A DNA stretch of 64,000 bases from assembly GCA_029706075.1 (NCBI GenBank), contig JAINUG010000015.1, positions 2,141,715-2,205,714 on the forward strand. Direction: 5' to 3'. Positions 48,085-58,453 of the stretch are shown one piece after another. The DNA comes from Aldrovandia affinis (lineage: Eukaryota > Chordata > Actinopteri > Notacanthiformes > Halosauridae). How positions within the stretch are numbered: position 1 is the stretch's first letter; each line of letters begins with the position of its first letter. The notes under the pieces are model-generated. The model was not told the origin of the DNA. It searched no databases and saw nothing but the letters and a program-made list of their open reading frames with translations. The translations under genes and the position numbers were made by a program.

Positions 48085-49665
48085 ATACCTAGATACATTT
48101 GAAATCAAATAAACTTGGGGGGTGAAATGATAAAAGGTGATTGGTATATGGAGGCATATTTCCATCTATACTCATTATAGCATATAATTGTATGGTAGTG
48201 AGACTTACAATATGGTGTGATGAATAAAAAAATAGTTTTAAGTTCACACATGAATAGGATTTGAGCCTCCTTCCCAACTCCCTTTTTTGCCTAGACACAC
48301 TTTATTAGGTGTGTACCATTCTCTGGAACAGTGTCAGTATGAATCAGTGTGTCACCAATGCATGGCCAACTTGAGCGTCTGATTGATTGTTTGAAACCGC
48401 TTCTAATCTCCAGATCGATTTGGAGGATCATGATTAAATTATACAGTATCAAAACTAAATAATTACACCAAGAGTCACCTTTTTCAAAATCCAATTTGTC
48501 TTAGGGATAAGAAAGCCATAAAAGCAACACATCATTTCTCAAGCTCTCTTTGGGGGCTTGACAGTTGATGGTTCTTCAGTAAAAGGAATGAATAAGTTGC
48601 ATCTCCATTTCCTCACCTAGTTCCCTTTGATTGATTTGTATCCTGAGAGATCATGACAGATATGTTTCTCTTTTCTCTTTCACTTCAAGATATTCAATCA
48701 CATTTTTATACTTGAGTTTTTATATAAAACTCTCCCATCTATATTTGTGCATGTATGTAATATATATGACAAGCCCATCTGCTGAGAAAGATAACAGATT
48801 TCCCCAGATAATGCTTAAAACAAAGACACTACAATACTAGTCATACTTTTGGTTGTATAATTTCTTATACACTTATACGTTCTTATAAATTATTTTTATT
48901 ATATTTCTTCATTATAAGTAGCACAGTGTTGCACAATATAATATTTTTATATTCTTGTGTTGCTTAGGTATCCTAAAATGCCACACAGCTGGCAATTCAA
49001 AATTCATTATATTTCAATGAAATACCTTGTTAAGCCTAATTTGAAGTGGTCTGTTCCTGTTCAATAAACAATTGTATCAGTTATGATATTGAAATGTGTA
49101 ATAACACAGAGTAACACATTTAGGGACATCACATGGATTGGAATATTAAGGGCCAGAATTACTAAGGAAATAGTCACAGCGCAAAAACGGTTGCTATAAT
49201 GCAGCTCTTTTTTGGTCGCATATACTGACACATTAACAACAAATTTACTAAGGCTAGTTCTAAGTATACAATCAAATAAATTAAATGCATTCATTCACAA
49301 CTTTGCGGAAGGAGACACCCATAGAAAAGGGTCCGAAACAATATGGCATGTTTACACATCCAGATCACAACGCGCCAAGAAATGGATACCAGGCACGAGG
49401 AAACCATGAGAAAAATAAATTTACATTTACATCAGGAAATAGGAAATAATTATCAGGAAATACAGGCAATGGTCAGTTGTCAACAGATTGTCAATAGAAA
49501 TCCTGCATGCTTTCATACAATGTTCATATTTTATCTGAAATGAAATGAGACGTTCTAGTAAACAATATGTATGCTATGCAATATATACCTAACAGCCATG
49601 TTTCTCAGTAGTCCCAGTTACTCAGCTGTCAATAGATACAATTATTTATGAAAATAAAGCTGTCA
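48085..49665. other. AT-rich intergenic DNA, no gene seen
   Basis: A GGGCCAGAATTACTAAGG phrase with AGCGCAAAA at 49150-49185 looks like an end of a fish MITE, but I could not find the partner. Nothing else was seen. Confidence 0.4.
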
Positions 49666-49669
49666 TGTG

Positions 49670-49980
49670 GTGCCGGTGGGGCAGTGGATAGCACTGTCGC
49701 CGCACTGCAAGAAAGCCCTGGGTTCAAATCCCGGCCGGGGCCTTTCTGTGTGGAATTTTCATGTTCTCCCCGTGTCCGCGTGGGTTTGCTCAGGGTACTC
49801 CGGTTTCCTGCCACAGTCCAAAGACATGCACGTTAGGCTAATTGGAGAGTCTAAATTGCCTGTAGGTATGAGTGTATGAGTGAATGGTGTATGTGCCCTG
49901 CGATGGATTGCAGACCTGTCCAGGATGTATTCCTGCCTCTCGCCCAATGCATGCTGGGATAGGCTCCAGCCCCCAAATAT
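49670..49980 (+). mobile_element. tRNA-derived SINE, 3'-shortened
   Basis: The head is GGTGGGGCAGTGGATAGCAC with a B-box GGGTTCAAATCCC. The body follows the SINE at 18434 phrase by phrase (TTCTCCCCGTGTCCGCGTGG, GTCCAAAGACATGC, CTAATTGGAGAGTCTAAATT, CTGCCTCTCGCCC). It ends at GGCTCCAGCCCCC and lacks the (GGAT)n tail seen there. Confidence 0.8.
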
Positions 49981-49985
49981 TTTTA

Positions 49986-51240
49986 TCTGGGTCAATTAAT
50001 CTTTTCAAGGTTATCAATGAAACTATGCTATTGCGATGAATAAACATTGCTGTGTTGGGGTTTGGGGAACACAAGTTTGGTTAGTATAGAAATGTATGTT
50101 GAGCTACTACATTGGAAAACTACCTCAGATGACTGTACCAGGTAGCAAGGCCAACATTCTGTACCTCTGCTTTATCTGGTGTGGCCTGACCCGTAATACC
50201 GGCCAGATGCGGTTTCCTTGTGCAGGACCATAAAATGCATAGAGCTATCGCAACAGTATTGTAAATAAATAATATTACTGGCGGTATTCTGATGTAGCGT
50301 ACACCCGTTACATTAATCGTTGAACAATGTTTGGACATTCTCATCTCCATTTTCTCCTTACAAAGAAAAGAGCTGTGTCACCTTCTCATCCTCTTATATC
50401 AGCAAAGGGGATGGGGGGATTCATTTTATTCCCATTCTGGAATCCAATCAGCACTGATTCATATGAAATAGAGTCCTACTACACACAGTTCAGTTGTGGT
50501 GTGGCTGTTCCTGATAAGAAGGCTTAGGCTCTGGACAAAGCCAGGCCTTGCCCCTGTGATGAAGATTTCATTAGAGACTGTGTCTAGTAGCCTGGGACCT
50601 GCTTTTGCAAAAAGGCTAAACTTACTGGTTGATGGAAACACAATTACTGGGGATGGAAGATTTCCTGAGCCTGAGGTCAAGACATTGGTTTTGGTGAGAA
50701 AATCAAACCAGCATGTCTCATGTCTGCTGGAGAGGAGTTCTGGAAGAAGGACCAAGCCATGAGTTTCCTCAGCGTCAGAGTGCAGCTGAAAGGCTCATCC
50801 AGCCATATGGCAAGCTGTTCCACAAAGAATGCCACCCCAGTAGCAGACCAGCTGGACCCAACAGTCCTCAGCAATCAACCAGACAGATTGAGTATAACAA
50901 TCTCAAATTGTGAAAGACTTGAGAGTAAATTATAATTATTGTGTTTGAGCAAAATGCATTTATATTTTAAATAACTGAGAAGGGCTGAAACACATTGAAT
51001 AGCCATCACCACTACAACGATTAACCAGATACAGCTGTCAAATTATGTGTAATTTAAAAAGATGGCTATTTAATTAATGGATATCTTGGAAGTCTTGCAA
51101 TTATCTTGACTATTTTCTGAAATAGCATCTTTCAATTATTTTACATGGCACAGTACCTGCCTTGTTTTACATGCAGTACCTTGCTTTGTTCTTAAGACTG
51201 AAATGGACTGTGAGTAGGAGTCCTAACCTGTACACTGCAT
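49986..51240. other. intergenic DNA; unexplained overlapping frames
   Basis: Overlapping 66-98-codon frames on both strands at 50459-50935 lie in a locally GC-richer block. None shows a domain I recognise. It may be a decayed coding relic. No element boundaries were found. Confidence 0.35.
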
Positions 51241-51245
51241 CTTAT

Positions 51246-51399
51246 GGTTCTGTGTGGCTCAGTAGGTAGAGCATGGCGCTGACAATATTTGGGTTGTGGG
51301 TTTGATTCCCATTGGAGCCACTGGGAATTGAAATGTACGGGAAAATGTATGCATTCATTGCTGTAAGTCGCTTTGGATAAAAGTGTCTGCTAAATGCTA
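51246..51399 (+). mobile_element. tRNA-derived SINE with L2-type tail
   Basis: It has an A-box TGGCTCAGTAGGTAGAG, a B-box GGTTGTGGGTTTGATTCCC, and the tail CTGTAAGTCGCTTTGGATAA then AAGTGTCTGCTAAATG. It passes directly into a long TAT/TTG microsatellite. It is the same family as 42571-42712. Confidence 0.85.
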
Positions 51400-51400
51400 T

Positions 51401-51445
51401 ATATTATTATTATTATTATTACTGTTATTATATTATTATTGTTAT

Positions 51446-51543
<98 letters not shown>

Positions 51544-51558
51544 ATTATTATTATTATA
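51401..51558. repeat. compound (ATT)n(TTG)n(ATT)n microsatellite
   Basis: About 40 bp of ATT-type units are followed by roughly 30 uninterrupted TTG units (about 51448-51541) and a return to ATT units. It begins exactly at the SINE tail, consistent with growth from the retroposon 3' end. Confidence 0.95.
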
Positions 51559-52902
51559 ATTGAACAAACATAAAATGAGTAAAACAGTTAAATGTATGAG
51601 AGATTAATGATTGAAGTAACACCAGTGCAGAGTGAGTCAGGGAGTACCGGCAAGATTAAACAATGGCCTGGATGCACTCAAAACAAAACAAATAAAAAAT
51701 CCATAATGCATGTCATAAAAACATCTTCTCCCTGCTATAACTGGATACAGCACAGGAAACCATTGTGTTTAATTAGTCATTGACAACATGGGTTATATCT
51801 GATTGGACATGTAATAGCAAACATTCTGTTCCAATCCCATTGAACTTGAACCAGATGTTTGGGACAGGAGCTTTATCAAAGTCATGCTGTGTTGATCCCA
51901 CATGGGGCTTGTGTGTCATTTCAATGTTTAGTGCATTGTATACAGCACATGAATAGGACAAGGGATATGGGTATGTGGTGATATCAAACATCAAAACATA
52001 AAATTGAATCTGCATTATCTCAATTCAGTACGTATATAATAAAATACAAATATTATTTCTATTTATAAAACTGAGTCAAGCATGCTGAGAGCCATGGCTG
52101 TGTATCAGTTTTGGGGTCTTTGGGACGGTCAGAAGCCGTGCAAGATTTTGTTTGCCTTAGGTTTCAGGGCTACATAGACCCTTGATAGTCTTTATTTGCC
52201 AGGTCCAGCCATCCAATTAAGGCCAGTTTTGGGGTAACACTGCCAATATATGTTGTAGGGGGTGGAGATTCCCCAGTACCCAAATTTTGGGGTGCCTGAC
52301 CCACTCTGTTCTGTGTATAAAAACATTGAGATTTTAAATCGTTTTACACTTCTGATTTTTTTCAAACTTGCAGTTTCTGCCTAGGCATAACTCATAAAAC
52401 CTCTACATTAAGTGCTATGTGTGCCACTGATATATTGTAAATAAACCCTCATATTCTGTTAATAATGACTGTTAGGAATTAATTTACAGTGGTTGTATCA
52501 ACCTTCATTATTGTAGTTTTTTACCTTTAAAATGTATGGTCATTCAATGAAATTTTATTTTACAATGGTCAGCAGTTCATTTACAGTGGTTTAACTTTAA
52601 AGTGAAAAAAAGAGTTATCAATCTTCACTATTATAGTTATTTAACCTTCAATTTTACAGATTTTCTTGACAGTGCTTTGTACCTTTGGCAAGTGCAGTAA
52701 GAACATGAAGAAGTAAATATTCTGTAGAAGAATAGTATTCTTTTTTTATGACAGGATTCTTGGTTGAAATCTAAGAGCAGTACAATTTTGACAGGAAGCT
52801 CAAGATTGTTTCCATTGGTGATAACACTAACATATTCAAATCAAAATCCAACTAGGCTTGACACTAGCTGCCGTCTTTGAGGTGTCTTCACTCACAGTAT
52901 AG
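51559..52902. other. AT-rich intergenic DNA, no gene seen
   Basis: No coding similarity or element ends were identified. Confidence 0.5.
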
Positions 52903-53115
52903 GGTAACGGTTCTCAACCCTGGTCCTGGAGGGCTGCTGGGTGTGCTGGTTTTCATTGTTACTCAACACTTAATTGATCGATTAAAATGGTTTATTACAT
53001 AATTTACTCACATCTGGTTTATTGGGCATACATTGTTTGCAAAAGTTTAAAGTTGATTTTGAGGTGAAAGCAAAAACCAACATACCCTGCAGCCCCCAGG
53101 ACTGGGAAAAGACTG
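52903..53115. mobile_element. palindromic MITE-like repeat
   Basis: Left: GGTTCTCAACCCTGGTCCTG then GAGGGCTGCTGGGT. Right: CCCTGCAGCCCCCAGGACTG then GGAAAA. These form partly matching inverted arms (CCTGGTCCTGGAGGGCTGC against CAGCCCCCAGGACTGGG), as in a common fish repeat with the end TTCTCAACCCTGGTCCTGG. No target duplication was confirmed. Confidence 0.5.
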
Positions 53116-53526
53116 CATCTGTATCAGGAAAGACTGCATCTCATGTACAGATGCCAAGATAAACAAGCGCCTCCCCAGTGCATGTTAGTTCTTGAGGTCA
53201 GATTCATGCTTTCACAATCTATGAAAACACTGAATTACCACTCAGGAAGGGAGTGTGTGTGATAAGTGCCCTGTCATGTATATTTTTATGTGTCATTATG
53301 TATTGGATAACTGTAGGATATGCAGTAATTCTACCTCACAGGGAACCATTGAGATGTGTAACATAATGATATATTTCTATATAAATCAAACGATCAATTC
53401 AATTCAATATTTTTGTATAAAGTCTCATGTAGTCAGGCTTTAGTGTTTTTTCAGACTCTTTGTTGTGAAGGATAGTGCTCCACAGCATTAAGTGCTGGGT
53501 GAGGCAAACACTTTACTGCACTGTAT
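53116..53526. other. AT-rich DNA, no gene seen
   Basis: The phrase GGAAAAGACTGCATCTGTAT is followed by a near-copy, GGAAAGACTGCATCTCATGT, around 53103-53142. Nothing else was seen. Confidence 0.4.
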
Positions 53527-53531
53527 TCCTT

Positions 53532-53838
53532 TGTCACGCCAGGATTATATTCGTAGCTAGGCAGCTAACTTAGCTGCACAGCTGAACAGACAATGCATAT
53601 TATTATCTTCGTAGCTAGCTGGCTATATAATTCATATATTATGTTCGTAGCAAGGCAGCTAACTTAGCTGTACAGCTTATTCGTAGCTAAATGACATCAC
53701 CCGGACACCCGGACACATTCTTCCGGGTTTTCTCACTCAGGAATACGAGCTCGTCATGTTGGCATAGCAACTACAGTCCAAAATTCCGGTGACATCACCC
53801 GGACACATCTTGGCAAGCGGACACATCCTGGTGTGACA
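53532..53838. mobile_element. 307-bp element with 14-bp inverted ends
   Basis: Left TGTCACGCCAGGAT and right ATCCTGGTGTGACA are inverted repeats with one mismatch. Inside, the phrase TTCGTAGCTAGGCAGCTAAC or close variants recurs three to four times, and GACATCACCCGGACAC occurs twice. No target duplication is visible. It could be a small LTR (TG...CA ends) or a MITE. Confidence 0.55.
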
Positions 53839-54308
53839 CCACCACTGAATGTGAGCTCCCTGGATTTCTTATTCACTGAATGAAAAGCCATTTTAAACCT
53901 GAAAGGTGCAATAGAATACAAATACAATAACAATGCATTAGCTAAAAAGTATTTTTATTTTAGAGCTCTGTGATTTTTCCCTATGACTACAAAACTGTTT
54001 GAATCTCAAATATGCTCTACAGTAGGATGTTTTGAGAACAAATATTGTGTGTTATTTAAAAGCTGAAATGGATTGACATTTCAGTCTCTGTTCTTATGCT
54101 AGAGTATAAAATTAATTGGTGTGGGATGAATTTTTAGGCATAACAGAGATGAATAGTGCTGTAATAATGAGCTGATACTGCACTTTGATGTACTTAGTTG
54201 TCTTTGTTTATGTTTGTGAATATTTAAATATTATAATGGAAAACATACACAATAAACACATTGACTGCACTTTGACTACATATGAACACATGACTATTAC
54301 ATAGACCC
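53839..54308. other. AT-rich DNA, no gene seen
   Basis: No coding or repeat signature was found. Confidence 0.5.
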
Positions 54309-54311
54309 CTT

Positions 54312-56212
54312 GGGCCCTACTTTGGTGAATCAGGATGGTGTCGGTAACGCAGACGCAAACTGAGGACGGTGGTGCTTTAGGGCATGGCTAACGCAATTTC
54401 GGTAATTTCGTGACTTAGGACGATAGCGCACATCCAGGGCAGTTGTAAAAGAGGTTGTATTAACTTTTAAAAAACACATGTGGGTGTGGTGGTTTGGTTT
54501 CATAATGGCCAATCAGAACAGCTATTTTCTATCCCTTTAAATACCAGTGCGCTAATGCTATAGCAAATTGGCAATTTCCTGACATGACAGTTTTGCGCGG
54601 CTGTGCCAGGAGTGCTTCTCAAAAGAGGAGAGCGAGGAGGTGCGTAAAAGTTGGCGCGCGAATCAGAGGGAGAAAACAAGGCACACATTAATTTGTTATT
54701 TTCATGATTTGAGTTTATATTTTCCGAGAAGGGCCGATGTGGGTGCAGGCATATTTTGAGACCTACATTGATAAAAGAACAATTTGTAGGCTTTCCAACT
54801 TAAAAAACAACATTTATTTTCTTGTAACTTCATGTAATTGTTAAATGGAAAGCAATAAATAACAAACTCGCAACTGCAACTAAATCAAATCAAATCAAGT
54901 TTATTTGTATAGCGCTTTTCACAATAGAATTGTCACAAAACGCTTAACAGAGGGGGAACCCAGGCCTAGACCCCCCCAAAAGCAAGCCTAACGGCAACAG
55001 TGGCAAGGAAAAACTCCCTTGGTAGGGAGAAACCTTGGGAGGAACCAGACTAAAAAGGGGGGGAGCCCATCCTCTTCTGGCCGGCACAGGGTATGTCCAA
55101 AAAAGACCATGTCATGGTCAGTCCAAGGTGGCTCAGGGCTGAAAGACTTTGCCCCTCCTGAGTTAGGTAGTCAGCGGGGGGGGGGGCTAAACCACGCGGA
55201 GAGGGTCCAGATCCAGGAACTGGGGTTGACGTGGGGATGAGGGTTGATGGGGGCAGCTCACACTTCTCGCAGGAAACTAGGCCTGTTTAATTTATGTTCG
55301 TCATGCAGTAGGCCTACATGCATCACCCTGGAGTGTGCATCACAAACCACCTGGATATTAATGGAGTGGACCCCCTTCCGATTCACATAAATGATACCGT
55401 GATCAGATGGTGCGTGCAACTGCACGTGTGCAGTCAATGACACCCCAAGACCCCAGGGAATCCACATTGTGTATAAAAATCCTGTTTAGTTCTCTGCTGG
55501 CTGTCGGGTGTAGGAAAAGTAATAAACTAATTTGCATGTTGGACAAGACTGGAAGAAATTGCATGTACAGCCGAACTGATAGCCGTCTGGCCAACACCGG
55601 CTACCAAACCCAGGGTATCGCTCACGGTATCGCCTTTGGCGTCCAATTATGTACTCCATTTTCTGTAGTGGAAATGGAAAGAATAAAACCCTTTCACATA
55701 AGAAAAGCAATGTGCATACAAACATATATTTATTTAACAAGTGTATCTTATTGAACGGTAGCGATGGATGGCCTACTGGCTTCAGTCTTTCATGTCTGTG
55801 CATTGAATAACCACAAGCTGTGGTGAAATAGTTTTTAGCTTAATTGATTACGCTTGCAAGTTACCCGTGGATTGGACGATTTGCCTCAACGTGGGGGGAA
55901 ATTCACAATATTCACAAAACATTCTCATGTGATTTCAGATAACCCTATGTTCATATGTGTGCATCAATAAAGTCACCAAAGCGCTAGCTTTTGCGTTAAG
56001 AGGTGGTCTAGTTGGACGTTAAAGCAAACTCATTATTTGACATCAAAATTGCATAGTGCCGACTGTTTTCATTGTCGCAACGCCTTCATTGCGCACCACG
56101 AAATTGCCAAACTTGGCGGAGATCGGAAATATTCCGTTTGCGACAGACAAAACTGGTAATTCGCATGCGCTAGGGCATAACGCCGCTTAGCGCCGGCACG
56201 AAAATAGGGCCC
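54312..56212 (-). mobile_element. PIF/Harbinger element relic, copy 2 (inverted)
   Basis: The ends GGGCCCTACTTTGGTG and, in reverse complement, GGGCCCTATTTTCGTG are flanked by CTT at 54309-54311 and 56213-56215, a 3-bp duplication as expected for this superfamily. On the minus strand, 55258-55467 encodes IIYVNRKGVHSINIQVVCDA then HSRVMHVG, from the DDE domain. 55486-55803 holds an upstream transposase stretch (GRQRRYRERYPGFGS). Stops and the 392-bp insertion at 54883 disable it. Without that insertion it is about 1.5 kb. It is the same family as 11836-13187, in the opposite orientation. Confidence 0.8.
54883..55274. mobile_element. 392-bp retroposon inside Harbinger copy 2
   Basis: It is flanked by AACTA at 54878-54882 and 55275-55279. 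The uninterrupted site is present in Harbinger copy 1 near 12632 (there GCCTAGTTGCAGTTG), proving the edges. It starts with (ATCAA)n then GTTTATTTGTATAGCGCTTT, a head shared with the insertion at 15021. G runs lie at 55059 and 55178. It has no coding capacity. It is a widespread fish repeat of uncertain class. If the (ATCAA)n is a retroposon tail, the element points to the minus strand. Confidence 0.8.
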
Positions 56213-56215
56213 CTT

Positions 56216-58426
56216 GTGTTTTAGGCAAGATTCATTAAAGAGGGTAGTAGGAAAGCACGGCATTTTAAGGCCACAAGATTATAGGAAGCAAAATGGAAAA
56301 CCCACAGAAACTGGAGTCTATATTTAGGGATTTCTGAATAATTAACCATATGCTGTGCTAATATTAGGATGGGGTCAATTGTAACTCTTGTAAGTCGCTT
56401 TGGATAAAAGCATCTGCCAAATAACTAAATTGAAAATTGTAATTCCATTTAAATTCTGGTTTATTGTAATGAAATGAATGAATTGAAAAATGTCCTTAAT
56501 GTTCTATAAGAATCTTTCAATTACATGAAGTGCAATTCATTTCCTGGATTGATTGAACTGAAGTGGAATTGACCCCAACCCTGGCTAGTATGCAACCAGT
56601 AAAAAGAAAGTAAGAAACCACTGTAAGCCAAGGGGTTAGAATTTTCATGTAACCATGATTTGATTATATTGTACATAAAGGAGGCCTTGTGCCTGTGCAC
56701 TTGTGTGCGTGTATATACTGTATATAATATATAAACTGTATAACAAACATAGGTTCACTACCTTAAAAAACATTAAATCTTAATTTAATGCATAGAGCTC
56801 CCCAATGGACCAGTAGCCGATGACCGATGGACTGGAGTTCATTAGTATGCTTATAAAACGGTTACACTATTTTAAAAAGCCAATATTTGTAATATCTGTC
56901 ATATTATTTCGTAAAACTTCTACAAATCAAAATAGTTCACCACGATGACACACTGCTTGGTGTATACTAATACGTTCAAAAAAGGATGTGGCAAGGATCC
57001 CAAATCAGAGATTTGTAAATGAGCATTCACCTTCAGAGCAGGAAATGCATGGAATAACCTGACAATTCTTTCAGAAACATGTCAATGAGTTATTTTAAGA
57101 AACAATTGTAGTATTTTAATGAAAACTGTGATTATACACAGTGCATGTGAGAAAAATATGCTCCATTATTAATACAATAAAATGTAATTATTGTTATTTG
57201 TATCATCATAGTTGTTTGCCTAATTACTTTAAACGTGCTATTGTTGTTTATTTCAACTCTGTCTTCTATTTCATTTTTATTATTGTTAACTTAAAAAAAA
57301 ACCTCAACTCAACTGTATGTTGATTGCTGTAGAACTCTTGGAAGATTAGCCAATAGGCTCAAAGAGATCACAAAACAAACAAACAAACCAAAGAGCAATA
57401 TAGGTGACACATCACATGATCAATACAATCTGTGTGATTCCTTATTCAATGCCAATATAAGTTTGCACCAACTTATGCATGCATACCGTTGCACCCTACA
57501 TTGTGTATTGCCAATATGCACATGCTTGATTATTATTCATGTTTGAGAAATTAATGGTGATGAAACTAGAACTGATGAACTTATGGGTTGCCAGGGGTTT
57601 TTCCTAATGATTCAATTAGACAACATACAAGTCTTCTTCATTCCAACTACCCACACGAACGGCTTGACAATAATCCATATAATAAATTAAAAAAATTAAG
57701 GGGTGATGTGTTGGAGAAGGAGATGGCAAATTTGCATAGCTTTTAAACTGCATTTGTTGTTTGTAGGTGCAATAAAACATTTTTGTCAGTAAAGTTTTTG
57801 ACAGCCATCAATGTACAATTCACACTTTTACGGTTTACTAATGCGCACAGTTCACTCCAAATGACCAAATAAGAACTACACATACCATTCTCACAGAGAT
57901 GTTTCATAAAGTAATGATGACAGATGTTCATGCATATGTATGTACAAAATAGTCATTTTTTTTATTCAAGTTATATAAGGACTGTATGTTATTTATGGGG
58001 GGGGTTATGCATTTTTCTGCAATGAATCAGAGGGTCTTGTATGGGGTTATTGTAAAGAATAATAATAATAATTAACTAGGGTCATTAGATTTTTAGTTTG
58101 CTCTGGTTTGCTCATGACTCGCTAAAATAAGCAATGCACAGTCCCTTATAGATCAGAATTCAGCCTACATATTGTGAAATAAAACTTAAATCCTCTGTCC
58201 ACTTCTTGTTTGGAGATGATGGTTAAATATGAGAGAGGGTACAGACTATTAAAGGTTATTAAATGAAAAGTACAGTTGGGAGTATACCTATAATATTATT
58301 TGTATAGTGCAAATGTCAGTATATAACAATCTGTAGGTATTCAAATGTTAGCACTTATTTAAGTTGTTGAAATTGTCTGGGCATGATTACGTACACATAT
58401 GTGGTTGAAGTGAAGGAAACAGTAGC
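56216..58426. other. AT-rich DNA with one L2-tail fragment
   Basis: A short L2/SINE tail relic, CTTGTAAGTCGCTTTGGATA then AAAGCATCTGCC, lies at 56388-56422. A G run is at 58000-58006 and an (AAT)n tract near 58062. No genes were seen. Confidence 0.5.
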
Positions 58427-58453
58427 TACAGGTAACTGCAAAAATAAAGGAAG

